This document shows, piece after piece, positions 52,875 to 61,622 of a DNA stretch of 64,000 nt (position 1 is its first letter; every line of letters begins with the position of its first letter). Origin of the DNA: G965276765 sp965276765 (GTDB lineage: Bacteria; Actinomycetota; Acidimicrobiia; Acidimicrobiales; Palsa-688); assembly GCA_965276765.1 (NCBI GenBank), contig OZ255627.1, positions 1,984,001-2,048,000 on the forward strand, given 5' to 3'. The position numbers and the translations under genes are program-made. The notes under the pieces are model-generated. The model worked only from the letters and a program-made list of their open reading frames with translations, was not told the DNA's origin and did not search any database.

Positions 52875-54110
52875 GTGATCGATGGTCTTCCCGGGGCGCT
52901 GGGCCGCTACGCCAAGCGACTCCATGCGTGCGCGGGAGACGGCGATCACGTGCTCTCCCCGCTGGGAGCGTGGCTCGTCTTGGCGCTGTGCGCGCCGCTG
53001 GAGGGTGGCTTTCGCCGCGAGTTGGCCGACGTGCTCGGCATGGACCCCGCTGAGGCATCGAAGGCGGCCGAGGCCCTACTCGAAAGTCCGCACCCGCTGG
53101 TCTCCGCCGGCGCTGGAGCGTGGGTGCGCCCGGCGGCCGAGACGACCGCTCTGCGCCAGTGGCGGGCGGACCTACCTGCGTCGGTGGATCGAGGCGACAT
53201 CCCGTCCCCGCCCGATCTGGACGCCTGGGCCAAGGACCGCACGCTCGGGTTGATCGAGCAGTTCCCGCTCGAGTTGACGCCCGATGTCGTAGTGGTGCTG
53301 GCGTCGGCGCTGGCAACGAGGGTGTCATGGGAGATGCCCTTCGACGTGGTCGACGCCGCAGAGCTCGGAGCGGGCAGCCGGTGGTCCACCGCGCTGGAGC
53401 GGGTGCTGCGGGCGCCGGTGGGCGATCCGCGCCATCACCAGTACCTGCTCGACACCCCCAGGGCCGGGAGGATGGGCGTGCACCTCGCCACCGCCCGAGG
53501 CGGGCTCGTGGTCGGGTCGGTCATCGCGGCCGATCCGGCCGTCCCCGCCGGCGACGTTCTCGCCGCCGCGGAGGAGATCGTCACGGCCGAGGCCCGCCAG
53601 CTACGCAGCGTGAACGGCCTGTCCCTGTTCGACTTGCCGCTGGGCGACGGGACCATCTGCAGCATCGTCGAGGAGCGGGTCGAGACCAAAGTCCACACGG
53701 GCCGCGAGGAGCGGGTCCTCTCCGTGCTGCCCGCCTGGTCGGCCACCACAACGGTCGATCTCGACGACGAGCGGCTCGGCCTCCCTGCGGCCTCTCAAGC
53801 CTTGGCCGCGGCGGCGGGCCTCGAGCACTTCGCCTACGCGGCGGCCCAGTCGGCCGTCGCCCGCTAGCGCCGTTGGCTTCGAGGCGGCCGCGGTGACCGG
53901 CCTCTTCGTCGCCACCAGCGCCCCGGTTACCCGGCCCGGGCTGCGCCGCACCGCCACCGTGCGCTTCGCCCACCCCTACGCCGTCATCGCAGCAGCCGAC
54001 GCCGACCGAAGGCCCCCGAGCCGTCTCAGGGCCAGGCATGGCACGGACTGCCGGTCTTCTCCGCCTGGGTCAGCGACCCCAGCGACGCCGAACCTGCACC
54101 CCGCCCGTAG
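52875..54110 (+). pseudogene. Serpin-like protein broken by two frameshifts
   Basis: From GTG 52875 (GAGACT 6 nt upstream), DHVLSPLGAWLVLALCAPLEGG, AGAGAWVRP and VVVLASALATRVSWEMPFDV follow the serpin core pattern. The frame stops at 53867, but the next frame continues with GFEAAAVTGLFVATSAPV, a reactive-loop-like hinge, and TVRFAHPYAVIAA. A third frame ends with WHGLPVFSAWVSDPSDAE at 54110. Two single-base changes, near GCCCGCTAG (~53862) and in the C-run at ~54012-54020, would restore one protein of about 410 residues. Bacterial serpins inhibit secreted proteases. Whether these are mutations or errors cannot be told here. Confidence 0.6.
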
Positions 54111-54216
54111 CCGAAGACGACCGCACCCTCCGCGGCTGTCGCCAACCATCCGATAGCTCACCCACCCAGGCTCCCACCAGCAGGACGAAAAACGCTCCTG
54201 AGCAGCGCTTTCCGAG

Positions 54217-54289
54217 TGGTCGGAGCCGGTGTCGATCCGGCGACCTCACGCTTTTCAGGCGTGCGCTCTACCAGCTGAGCTATCCGACC
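54217..54289 (-). tRNA. tRNA-Phe (GAA)
   Basis: Acceptor GGTCGGA/TCCGACC, D-arm GCTCAGCTGGTAGAGC, anticodon stem CACGC/GCGTG with loop CTGAAAA (anticodon GAA), T-stem GCCGG/CCGGC. The T-loop reads ATCGACA, so position 54 is A rather than the almost universal T. The 3' CCA is not encoded (A then CTCGG). One base separates it from tRNA-Asp. Confidence 0.93.
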
Positions 54290-54290
54290 G

Positions 54291-54365
54291 CGGACCTGAC
54301 GGGATTTGAACCCGCGACCTCCGGCTTGACAGGCCGGCGTGCACTCCAAACTGCACCACAGGTCC
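54291..54365 (-). tRNA. tRNA-Asp (GTC)
   Basis: Acceptor GGACCTG/CAGGTCC with discriminator G, D-stem GTGC/GCAC, anticodon stem CCGGC/GCCGG with loop CTGTCAA (anticodon GTC), T-arm GCGGG-TTCAAAT-CCCGT. No encoded CCA. It is upstream of tRNA-Phe on the same strand, an arrangement common in actinobacteria. Confidence 0.95.
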
Positions 54366-54403
54366 CTGTGTACCGTCAGAGGGACGAAGCGCCACTGTAG
54401 CGC

Positions 54404-55609
54404 TCAGGCCGGAGGCGCGGCACGGCCGATCTCGGGCGGCGCCGGCGGGGAGGCCGGAGCCCCGTCCGCACCAGCATCGGAACCGGAGGATGCCGGGGCG
54501 GGTCCCACCCCGTTGTTGGCCGCCGATGTGGTCTCCTTCGCCACCGAACTCCGCAGCGTCTCGTACAGATTGAGCCCCTGAGCGGCCAGCCCGGAGATCA
54601 GCTCGCTCAACCCGTCGTTGCCGTTGAGGACGGTGAGGTTGGCTCCCGTGAGCCCGCTGGCGGCCGCCTGCAGCATGTCGGGAAGCTGCGAGATCATCTG
54701 CTGGTCGAGCGAGACCCGGTTGTTGGCCGCGGCCGCCTCGGCCAGCGCCCTGATCTTCTGGGCCTCGGCGGCGGCGGCGATCTTGGTTCGCTCGGCTTCG
54801 GCCTCGGCCGGCCTGACGACCTCGGCCACGAGCTGCTGCTCGCGAAGCGAGGCGTTGCGCTCGGCCAGCTCGGTCTGGGCCTGAATGACCTCCTGCTCGG
54901 CCTTGGCCTGGGCCAGCGGGCCCGACTGCGATGCGGTCGCCTGGGCCCTGTCGGTCTCGGCCTTGAACCCGGCCTTGGCGATGGCCGTCTGCCGTTCGTA
55001 CTCGGCCTGGTTGCGGAGGGACGCCTGCTCGGCCTCGGCCGATTTCTGATCGGCCGAGGCCTGGGCGATCCGGGCGTTTTGGCGGACGGCGGCCACGTGC
55101 GGAGCGGCGAGGGATGTGATGTAGCCGGCGCCGAGGTCGTCGATGCTCTCGATCTGCAGGGCGTCGACGACGAGGCCGATCCTCGACATCTCGATCTTGG
55201 AGGCGTCGAGGGCCTCCTCGGCCAGCCGCTGGCGCTCGCGGATGATCTCCTCGACGGTCATCGACCCGATGATCGAGCGCAGGTGCCCGGCGAATATCCG
55301 CCCGGTGAGCTCACCCATCTGGTCCTCGTCGTTGAGGAACCGCTGGGCTGCGTTGGCGATCCCCTCGAAGTCGGCGCCGACCTTGAAGGCGATCACGGCC
55401 TTCACCTGCACGGCGATTCCCTGCTGGGTCACGCACTCCTCGGCGACCTCGGCCTCCTGCATCGAGAGGGTCAGGTAGCTGACCCGGGATCGGAAGGGGA
55501 GGACGAAGGCGCCGTGGCCGGTGACGATCCGAAACGGCAGACCGGTTTTTGCCTTGCCCCCGCTGACCAACATCGCCTCGTCGGGGCTTGGTACATGCCA
55601 ACCAAACAT
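54404..55609 (-). CDS. Flotillin/SPFH domain protein
   Basis: A 401-residue protein with an SPFH domain in the first ~190 residues (LSMQEAEVAEECVTQQGIAVQVK, LTGRIFAGHLRSIIGSMTVEEII, VDALQIESIDD). A long Ala/Glu/Gln-rich coiled-coil follows (~190-310) with the EAEQ/AEAEAE pattern, then a Gly/Ala/Pro-rich tail. No clear transmembrane helix at the N-terminus, so membrane association would be peripheral. Flotillins organise membrane domains. The NfeD-like gene just upstream is the usual partner. Confidence 0.92.
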   Translation of the reverse strand: MFGWHVPSPDEAMLVSGGKAKTGLPFRIVTGHGAFVLPFRSRVSYLTLSMQEAEVAEECVTQQGIAVQVKAVIAFKVGADFEGIANAAQRFLNDEDQMGELTGRIFAGHLRSIIGSMTVEEIIRERQRLAEEALDASKIEMSRIGLVVDALQIESIDDLGAGYITSLAAPHVAAVRQNARIAQASADQKSAEAEQASLRNQAEYERQTAIAKAGFKAETDRAQATASQSGPLAQAKAEQEVIQAQTELAERNASLREQQLVAEVVRPAEAEAERTKIAAAAEAQKIRALAEAAAANNRVSLDQQMISQLPDMLQAAASGLTGANLTVLNGNDGLSELISGLAAQGLNLYETLRSSVAKETTSAANNGVGPAPASSGSDAGADGAPASPPAPPEIGRAAPPA

Positions 55610-55630
55610 GGTGTCCCTGCTTTCGTCCTG

Positions 55631-55849
55631 CTACTCGGTGTACACGATGACGTCCACGATCCGACCGGGCCTGCGCCCGACGACGAGGACCTGTTCCCCC
55701 CGCAGGATCGGGTCGGAGGCATAGCCGATGAACGACTCCGACCCTCCCCGCAATTGCACCTGCACCTCGCCGGGCCGTTCCCCGCCGGGAATGCGCGTCG
55801 AGACGATCCCGAGGGACCCCACGACCCGGTCCTCGTCGAGATTTGACAT
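55631..55849 (-). CDS. Small NfeD-like soluble (OB-fold) domain protein
   Basis: A 72-residue protein: VVGSLGIVSTRIPGGERPGEVQVQLRGG, an OB-type beta-barrel end, ILRGEQVLVVGRRPGRIVDVIV. It lacks the membrane part of full NfeD proteins. NfeD C-terminal domains often pair with SPFH/stomatin proteins, and this gene precedes the flotillin gene by 21 nt, so a complex is likely. ATG 55849 is the conserved start; a longer frame is not supported. Confidence 0.75.
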   Translation of the reverse strand: MSNLDEDRVVGSLGIVSTRIPGGERPGEVQVQLRGGSESFIGYASDPILRGEQVLVVGRRPGRIVDVIVYTE

Positions 55850-55943
55850 GCCGGCCGCTCCGATTCCTTTGGTCGCTGGTTGCTCTTGTCCTACCCGTCC
55901 GCCCAACCGACCAATACGTTACGCCCGAGGCGTAGCCTTCGGT

Positions 55944-56816
55944 ATGGCACAAGCACTCGACGCCCGGTTGGCAGGCATATTCACCTTCGGCGGGGATCTC
56001 ACGGTCAACCGCATGGGCTTCGGTGCCATGCAGCTTGCGGGACCGGGGGTATGGGGTCCGCCGACCGACCCGGCGGAAGCGGTGGCGGTGCTACGTCGGG
56101 CCGTCGAGCTCGGCGTCAACCACATCGATACCAGCGACTACTACGGGCCATACACCGTCAACGAGCTGGTCCGCTCGGCGCTGCATCCCTACCCCGGCGA
56201 TCTGGTCATCGTCACCAAGGTGGGAGCGCGCCGAGGCGACGACAAGTCATGGCCGGCGGCCCTCTCGGCCGAGGAGCTGACCGCGGCGGTGCACGACAAC
56301 ATCGCCCACCTGGGCGTCGAAGCCATGGACGTCGTCAACCTGAGGGTCGGTGGGATGGGCGCGCCGGAGGCGGGCTCGCTGGGGGAGCCGTTCTCGGTCC
56401 TCGCCGGGTTGCGGGAGCAGGGCCTGATCCGCCATCTGGGGGTGAGCAACGTGACCGCCGAACAGCTGGCCGAGGCGCAGGCCATCGCGCCCGTCGTCTG
56501 CGTGCAGAACAACTACAGCGTGGCCAACCGGGCCGATGACGCCCTCGTGGCGCAGTGCGCCGCCGAAGGGATCGGCTACACGCCGTTCTTCCCCCTCGGC
56601 GGGTTCCAGCCGTTGCAGTCCGAGACCCTCGACCGCTGCGCCGGCGAGATCGGCGCTACGTCTCGGCAGGTGGCGCTGGCCTGGCTCCTGGGTCGCTCCG
56701 AAACGACGCTGCTGATCCCCGGTACGTCGACGGTCGGCCACCTCGACGACAACGTGGCCGCCGCGGGGATCGTGCTACCCGACGAGATAAGAGTCGAGCT
56801 GGATTCGATCGGTTGA
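55944..56816 (+). CDS. Aldo/keto reductase family oxidoreductase
   Basis: A 290-residue NADPH-dependent TIM-barrel reductase: NRMGFGAMQLAG, the catalytic DTSDYYGPYTVNELV (Asp and Tyr), TKVGARRGD (Lys), HLGVSNVTAEQL, and LLIPGTSTVGHLDDN for coenzyme. The usual His of LxR is replaced (VNLRVGG). Substrate unknown. TAGCCT ends 5 nt before ATG 55944. It is divergent from the NfeD-like gene; 94 nt separate them. Confidence 0.92.
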   Translation: MAQALDARLAGIFTFGGDLTVNRMGFGAMQLAGPGVWGPPTDPAEAVAVLRRAVELGVNHIDTSDYYGPYTVNELVRSALHPYPGDLVIVTKVGARRGDDKSWPAALSAEELTAAVHDNIAHLGVEAMDVVNLRVGGMGAPEAGSLGEPFSVLAGLREQGLIRHLGVSNVTAEQLAEAQAIAPVVCVQNNYSVANRADDALVAQCAAEGIGYTPFFPLGGFQPLQSETLDRCAGEIGATSRQVALAWLLGRSETTLLIPGTSTVGHLDDNVAAAGIVLPDEIRVELDSIG

Positions 56817-57030
56817 AAACCCTTGGGGGAATGGCCCCGCGCGGTGGTCTCTCAGCCAGCCTTGGGGTTTTGGACCATGGTGGCCATGAGGATGACGCCG
56901 GCATCCGAAAAGTTCCCACGCCGACCGGAATACCCCTGGGGGGTTCAAGGTTAAACTTTTATGAAGAGCCCAAAACGAGCCCTTTGACAACGCAAGTTGC
57001 CCTCCTCTTCGCTTCAAAGGAGTGCATGTC
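56817..57030 (+). other. 214-nt leader/intergenic region
   Basis: Between the aldo/keto reductase and the next small gene. It holds a possible weak stem of AAAACCC (56815 on) with GGGTTTT (~56868), an AT-rich patch GGTTAAACTTTTATGAAG (~56951-56968) that may be a promoter, and GGAG (57019-57022) as ribosome-binding site. No riboswitch recognised. Confidence 0.35.
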
Positions 57031-57438
57031 ATGCATGCTCGATTCGCGCAGTCGTCCGTCCTGGCTCTCGCTGGTGGCTTCATCGTGGTGGCCTCGCAGG
57101 CCTTCTCGCCTTCAACCACCGCCTGGCTGGCCTTTGCCATCGGCATCGGGGCTGTCGCCCTCGCCGGTGTCCCGTTCGTGGCCGGCGCCCGCCGCGGTGT
57201 TCTCGCCCTCGATGGCGTTATCGGCGTCCTGGCGACATGGACCATCGTCGCCAGCCTAGTCTTCGCCGGGAGCCTCGTGCAGTGGCTGTCGTTCGGTGAG
57301 GGAGTGGGCTTCGTAGCCCTCGCCCTGGTCGGCCTGACCGTCGACCACGTCCTGCTCAGCCGCAGCGCCCACCGTGGCCTCACCTCGGAGACGGAGACGG
57401 TTCCCACCGTCGAGCGGCCCACAGCGGTTGCCGCCTGA
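57031..57438 (+). CDS. Small four-helix membrane protein
   Basis: 135 residues with four hydrophobic segments (ALAGGFIVVASQAFS, AWLAFAIGIGAVALAGVPF, ALDGVIGVLATWTIVASLVF, VGFVALALVGLTVDHVLL) and short loops; the pattern recalls SPW-repeat proteins but is not clear enough to name. GGAG lies 8 nt before ATG 57031; GTG 57022 would overlap this site. A strong terminator follows the stop. Confidence 0.65.
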   Translation: MHARFAQSSVLALAGGFIVVASQAFSPSTTAWLAFAIGIGAVALAGVPFVAGARRGVLALDGVIGVLATWTIVASLVFAGSLVQWLSFGEGVGFVALALVGLTVDHVLLSRSAHRGLTSETETVPTVERPTAVAA

Positions 57439-57460
57439 TTCACCAGCAAACCCAAGCAAA

Positions 57461-57495
57461 CGAAGAGGACCCGGGTGCCGCCCGGGTCCTCTTCG
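57461..57495 (+). terminator. Intrinsic-type terminator hairpin
   Basis: A perfect 15-bp stem CGAAGAGGACCCGGG/CCCGGGTCCTCTTCG with a 5-nt TGCCG loop, 23 nt after the stop of the small membrane-protein gene. Only a weak U-tract follows (CGTCCCTCG), as is common in high-GC actinobacteria. Confidence 0.88.
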
Positions 57496-57545
57496 CGTCC
57501 CTCGTGCCGCCGATTGGTTAGCAGGCGGAAATACTTTCGCTACCT

Positions 57546-57559
57546 TGACGTTAACGTCA
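57546..57559. promoter_or_regulatory. Perfect palindromic operator TGACGTTAACGTCA
   Basis: A 14-bp perfect palindrome, preceded by T to give TTGACG. It resembles operators of MerR-type (LiuR-like) or TetR regulators. It lies 83 nt before the DHA2 exporter gene and overlaps a TTGACG -35-like hexamer, so a repressor here would control the exporter. No cognate regulator gene is adjacent. Confidence 0.6.
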
Positions 57560-57641
57560 GAGAAGGATGTGAAGTCGGGCGAGCGGACCTCGCCGCCCCC
57601 TCACCTCCTCATACCGACGAGAGACAAGCGAGACGAGGAAG

Positions 57642-59507
57642 ATGAGTACCGACGCGCGCGACGGCGTCACCGGGACGGCCGCCAAGGCCAAGAATCCGGG
57701 GACCTACAAGTGGATCGCCCTTTCCAACACGACGATCGGGATCCTGATGGTGACGATCAGCGGTTCGATCACGCTGATCTCCCTCCCCAACATCTTCAAC
57801 GGAATCCACCTCAACCCCCTCCAGCCCGGTAACACGAGCTATTTCCTTTGGCTGCTCATGGGTTTCCTGCTCGTGACGTCGGTCCTCGTCGTGAGCCTCG
57901 GGCGGGTGGGAGACATGTTCGGCCGGGTCAAGATGTACAACCTCGGCTTTGCCATCTTCACGTTCTTCTCCATCCTGTTGTCCGTAACGTGGATGACCGG
58001 CAAGGCCGGCGCCCTGTGGCTGATCATCCTCAGGTTGTTCCAGGGGGTCGGCGGCGCCTTCCTCTTCGCCAACTCGAGCGCCATCCTCACCGATGCATTT
58101 CCCGAGAACGAACGGGGTCTGGCCCTCGGCATCAACGGTGTGGCCGCCATCGGGGGGTCGTTCATCGGTCTGATCGTCGGGGGCCTGCTCGCACCGATCG
58201 AGTGGCGCCTCGTCTTCTTGGTCTGCGTGCCCTTCGGACTGTTCGGGACGGTGTGGGCCTACCTCAAGCTCGTCGACAACGGCGTGCGGGTCCCCTCCAA
58301 GATCGACTGGGCCGGCAACGTCACCTTCGCGGTCGGCCTCATCTCGCTGCTGACCGGCATCGTCTATGGCATCCAGCCCTATGGCACAAGCACCATGGGC
58401 TGGACCAACCCCGGGGTCCTCGCCGCCATCATCGGCGGGATCACGACCCTCGTGGTGTTCGCATGGATCGAGCTGCACGCCGACGAGCCCATGTTCCAGC
58501 TGTCGCTGTTCCGGATCCGGGCCTTCGCGGCCGGCAACATCGCCAACCTTCTCGGCGCCCTCGGTCGGGGTGGGCTGCAGTTCATGCTGATCATCTGGTT
58601 GCAGGGGATCTGGCTTCCCCAGCACGGCTACAGCTTCCTTCAGACCCCGCTGTGGGCAGGGATCTACATGATCCCCCTGACCATCGGCTTCCTGATCGCC
58701 GGACCCATCTCCGGGATCCTCACGGACCGCTACGGCGCCCGCCCCTTTGCCACCGGCGGCATGATCGGCGCGGCCATCTCCTTCGGTCTGCTCGAGGTGC
58801 TGCCGATCAACTTCGGCTACGTCTGGTTCGGCCTCATCCTGCTGGCCATGGGCCTGTCGATGGGACTGTTCAGCTCCCCCAACAGGGCCGGCGTCATGAA
58901 CAGCCTGCCCCCCGACCAGCGGGGCGCAGGCGCCGGCATGATGACCACGTTCCAGAACTCCGCCCAGGTGCTCTCGATCGGCGTGTTCTTCTCGGTCATC
59001 ACCATCGGACTGGCATCGACGCTGCCGTCGACCCTCCTCCACGGTCTCCTGAGCAACGGCGTGCCGCAGGCCGCGGCCCAAAAGGTCGCCAGCGAACCAC
59101 CCACCGGCTCGCTGTTCGCATCATTCCTCGGGCTCAACCCGATCAAGGAGCTCGTGCCTTCCGGTGTCCTCAGCCACCTGACGGCCGCGCAGCAGGCGAC
59201 CCTGACCGGTCGGGGCTTCTTCCCGCACCTGATCACGGCACCGTTCGGTACCGGTCTTCACTACGCCTTCGACTTCGCCATCGTGTGCTCGCTGATCGCA
59301 GCCGTGGCCTCGTGGCTCCGTGGCTCCCGCTACGTCCACGGCATGCATGACGCAACCCTCGATGAACTCGAGTTGGCCGGGACCGGGACCGGGACGGCCC
59401 TCGCCATCGAGGCCGAGCCGGCCCGGCGCCAGGACGAGGGCGACGACGTCGACAGCCGCCGGCTCGTCTCGAGTCGATCTACCGGTCCGCAGCCTGACCG
59501 TCTGTGA
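57642..59507 (+). CDS. DHA2 family (EmrB/QacA-type) MFS drug exporter
   Basis: A 621-residue 14-helix transporter. Motif A-like LGRVGDMFGRVKMYN, motif C GGSFIGLIVGGLLAPIEWRLVF (split), LILRLFQGVGGAFLFANSS and a large extracytoplasmic loop near 470-540 are typical. The C-terminal ~60 residues are polar and run into a 15-bp DNA repeat. ATG 57642 with GAGGAAG upstream. The stop lies in the first unit of the repeat and its end overlaps the convergent kinase gene by 29 bp. Substrate unknown. Confidence 0.92.
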   Translation: MSTDARDGVTGTAAKAKNPGTYKWIALSNTTIGILMVTISGSITLISLPNIFNGIHLNPLQPGNTSYFLWLLMGFLLVTSVLVVSLGRVGDMFGRVKMYNLGFAIFTFFSILLSVTWMTGKAGALWLIILRLFQGVGGAFLFANSSAILTDAFPENERGLALGINGVAAIGGSFIGLIVGGLLAPIEWRLVFLVCVPFGLFGTVWAYLKLVDNGVRVPSKIDWAGNVTFAVGLISLLTGIVYGIQPYGTSTMGWTNPGVLAAIIGGITTLVVFAWIELHADEPMFQLSLFRIRAFAAGNIANLLGALGRGGLQFMLIIWLQGIWLPQHGYSFLQTPLWAGIYMIPLTIGFLIAGPISGILTDRYGARPFATGGMIGAAISFGLLEVLPINFGYVWFGLILLAMGLSMGLFSSPNRAGVMNSLPPDQRGAGAGMMTTFQNSAQVLSIGVFFSVITIGLASTLPSTLLHGLLSNGVPQAAAQKVASEPPTGSLFASFLGLNPIKELVPSGVLSHLTAAQQATLTGRGFFPHLITAPFGTGLHYAFDFAIVCSLIAAVASWLRGSRYVHGMHDATLDELELAGTGTGTALAIEAEPARRQDEGDDVDSRRLVSSRSTGPQPDRL

Positions 59508-60936
59508 CCTGACCGTCCGTGACCTGACCGTCCGTGACCCGACCGTCCGTGACCCGACCCTCTGCGATCCGATCGTGGGCGGTCGGGTCGTCGGGCGCCG
59601 GGGCTCGTCTCGGTGGTGCCTCGGAGTGGTGGTCGTCGACCTGGTTTTTCTGCGGCGCCACCGGGAGGACGAGGCGAAAGTCGCTCCCGACACCTGGCTC
59701 GGTCTCCAGTTCGATCCTCCCGCCGATGGCCGCCGCCGTGCGGCTGACGATCGAGAGGCCGAGGCCGGTGCCGCCTGAGTCTCGATCGCGGGACCAGTCC
59801 ACCCGGTAGAACCGGTCGAAGATCCGGTCTCGGTCTTCGTCGGCGATGCCGATGCCGGTGTCCTTCACCGAGATCACGACCTCGTCGTGGCGGCGTTTCG
59901 TGCTCAGCGTCACGGTCCCGCCCGCCGGGGTGTAGCGGATGGCGTTGGTCAACAGGTTGGTCACGATCCGGTCGACGCTGCGGGGGTCGGAGATGATCTC
60001 CGTCGGGCGGACATGGCTCACCGGATGGAGGCCGGCGTCGGCGGCCGCGGAGGAGAGTCGGCGCAGGGCCCCGTCCGCAAGCAACGCTATATCGACCTTC
60101 TGCCAATCGAGCGGTGCGGGCGACGACAGGGAGCCGAGGTGGCGCAGATCGTTCAGGAGGGCCCCGATCCTCACGGACTCGTCACCGAGAAGGGCCTGCG
60201 CCTCTTCCCTCTTCGTCGGCGTGTCGATGGTGTGGTCGAGCGCGGCGCCGGCCAGACCGATGATCCCGTTGACCGGGGTGGCGATCTCGTGGGCCAGGTC
60301 CGAGAGGAACTGCTCCTGTTGGCGATCGGCCGTCTGGACACGGGTGGCCATCCCGTCGAAAGCCCTCGCCAGGCGGCCGAACTGGTCGGGCCCGGAGGCC
60401 CCCATCCTGGCCTCGAGGTCACCGCCGGCCAGACGGTCGGCGACGTGCACCGCCCGCGAGATCGGCTCCCTGATGGCCCGCATGAGCGCAGAGGTACCGA
60501 CCAAGGCGAGCAGGATGGCGAGCAGGAGCACCAGCCCGGCAACGGCCGTGAGCTCGAGGGTCGGGCCCGTCGTGCTGTCTACATCGCCGACGATGGTGAC
60601 CTTCCCGTCGCCTGGGAACCGTTGCGTGACGAGGAACGTGCTCTTCGCCGGGTTGGGAGGACCGGAGAAGAGCGTTCGGCCGTCCTTCGTGACGATGAGC
60701 TGGTCACCGCCGAGCAACTCCTTGAAGGGGGCACCTGCGACGACGCCGGGATGCTCCGCCTCGGATCGCGCCACGACGTCGGCGACGGCCTTGTCGGTCC
60801 CGGCGTCGCGAGTGCGGGCGTGCGAGCTCTCGATGTTTTGGATGAGGAAGAACGCGCCGGCCAGGATCAGGATGGCGGGGGCCAGCATGGCGGCCAGGAC
60901 CCGGACCCGGAGCGTCACCGACGGCAGGCGTCTCAT
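59479..60936 (-). CDS. OmpR-partner sensor histidine kinase
   Basis: A 485-residue kinase: helix ~10-35, a ~120-residue extracytoplasmic sensor, second helix ~150-175, HAMP (REPISRAVHVADRLAGGDLEARM), phospho-His in LSDLAHEIATPVNG, N-box LLTNAIRYTP, G1 DTGIGIADED, G2 GGTGLGLSIV. The last ~35 residues (VTDGRVTDGQVTDGQ type) are encoded by a 15-bp repeat shared with the end of the DHA2 gene. ATG 60936 overlaps the regulator stop by 4 nt. Signal unknown. Confidence 0.93.
   Translation of the reverse strand: MRRLPSVTLRVRVLAAMLAPAILILAGAFFLIQNIESSHARTRDAGTDKAVADVVARSEAEHPGVVAGAPFKELLGGDQLIVTKDGRTLFSGPPNPAKSTFLVTQRFPGDGKVTIVGDVDSTTGPTLELTAVAGLVLLLAILLALVGTSALMRAIREPISRAVHVADRLAGGDLEARMGASGPDQFGRLARAFDGMATRVQTADRQQEQFLSDLAHEIATPVNGIIGLAGAALDHTIDTPTKREEAQALLGDESVRIGALLNDLRHLGSLSSPAPLDWQKVDIALLADGALRRLSSAAADAGLHPVSHVRPTEIISDPRSVDRIVTNLLTNAIRYTPAGGTVTLSTKRRHDEVVISVKDTGIGIADEDRDRIFDRFYRVDWSRDRDSGGTGLGLSIVSRTAAAIGGRIELETEPGVGSDFRLVLPVAPQKNQVDDHHSEAPPRRAPAPDDPTAHDRIAEGRVTDGRVTDGQVTDGQVTDGQAADR
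59494..59583. repeat. 15-bp tandem repeat at the convergent DHA2/kinase ends
   Basis: Six units of 15 bp (CTGACCGTCTGTGAC, two exact CTGACCGTCCGTGAC, then diverging) contain the DHA2 TGA stop in the first unit and encode the VTDGQ tail of the kinase on the other strand. Confidence 0.92.
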
Positions 60937-61616
60937 GAGCTCTCGAGGCGGTAGCCGACCCCGCGCAGGGCGGTGACCTGCACGGCGTCGCCGAGCTTGG
61001 CGCGGAGCTTGGTCAGGTGTACGTCGACGGTCTTCTCGGAGATGTCGGTCGTCCCCCACGCCGCCTCGAGGAGCTCGAAGCGGCGGAGCACCCTGCCCTG
61101 GCCCTCGACCAGCGCCACGAGCAGGTCGAACTCCCTGCGGGTCAGGTCGACCGCCTCGCCGCCCACGGTGCAGCGCCGGCTGTCGGTGTCGAGCTCGACG
61201 GATCCGGCTCTGAGGGTGCTCGTCGGCGCCTCGGGGCCGACCAGCCCCATGGCCCGGCGCCGGCAGGCTCTCACCCTGGCCACCACCTCAGGCATCGACA
61301 CCGGCTTGATGATGTAGTCGTCGGCGCCGACTTCGAGTCCAGCCACCCGGCTGGACTCCTCGCCGCGCGCCGTGATCAGGATGATCGGGATGGCCGACTC
61401 CTTCCTGATGAGGGTGGTGAGGTCGAGGCCGTCGAGGCCCGGCATCATGACGTCGAGAAGCGCCAGGTCGATGCCGCCGGCACGGATCAGGCGCAACCCG
61501 TCGCTGCCGTTGTCGGCCTCGACGACCTCGTAGCCCTCCTTGGTGAGGTACTGACGCAGGAGATATCGCTCGGTCCGCTCGTCGTCGACGACAAGTACCC
61601 GGGCTCGATCGACCAT
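60933..61616 (-). CDS. OmpR/PhoB family response regulator
   Basis: A 227-residue regulator with receiver (VLVVDDERTERYLL, phospho-Asp in LALLDVMMPGLDG, Thr in LITARGEE, Lys in DDYIIKPVSM) and a C-terminal winged helix (DLTRREFDLLVALVEGQG, SEKTVDVHLTKLRAKLG, TALRGVGYRLE). Paired with the kinase downstream. ATG 61616 is used: GACACT ends 6 nt upstream. GTG 61622 is the longer alternative. Regulon unknown. Confidence 0.94.
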   Translation of the reverse strand: MVDRARVLVVDDERTERYLLRQYLTKEGYEVVEADNGSDGLRLIRAGGIDLALLDVMMPGLDGLDLTTLIRKESAIPIILITARGEESSRVAGLEVGADDYIIKPVSMPEVVARVRACRRRAMGLVGPEAPTSTLRAGSVELDTDSRRCTVGGEAVDLTRREFDLLVALVEGQGRVLRRFELLEAAWGTTDISEKTVDVHLTKLRAKLGDAVQVTALRGVGYRLESS

Positions 61617-61622
61617 CGTCAC

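Noticed and set aside
57541..57573. Full sigma-70 promoter from the TTGACG hexamer
   Set aside because: No acceptable -10 lies 16-18 nt downstream, so only the palindrome is reported.
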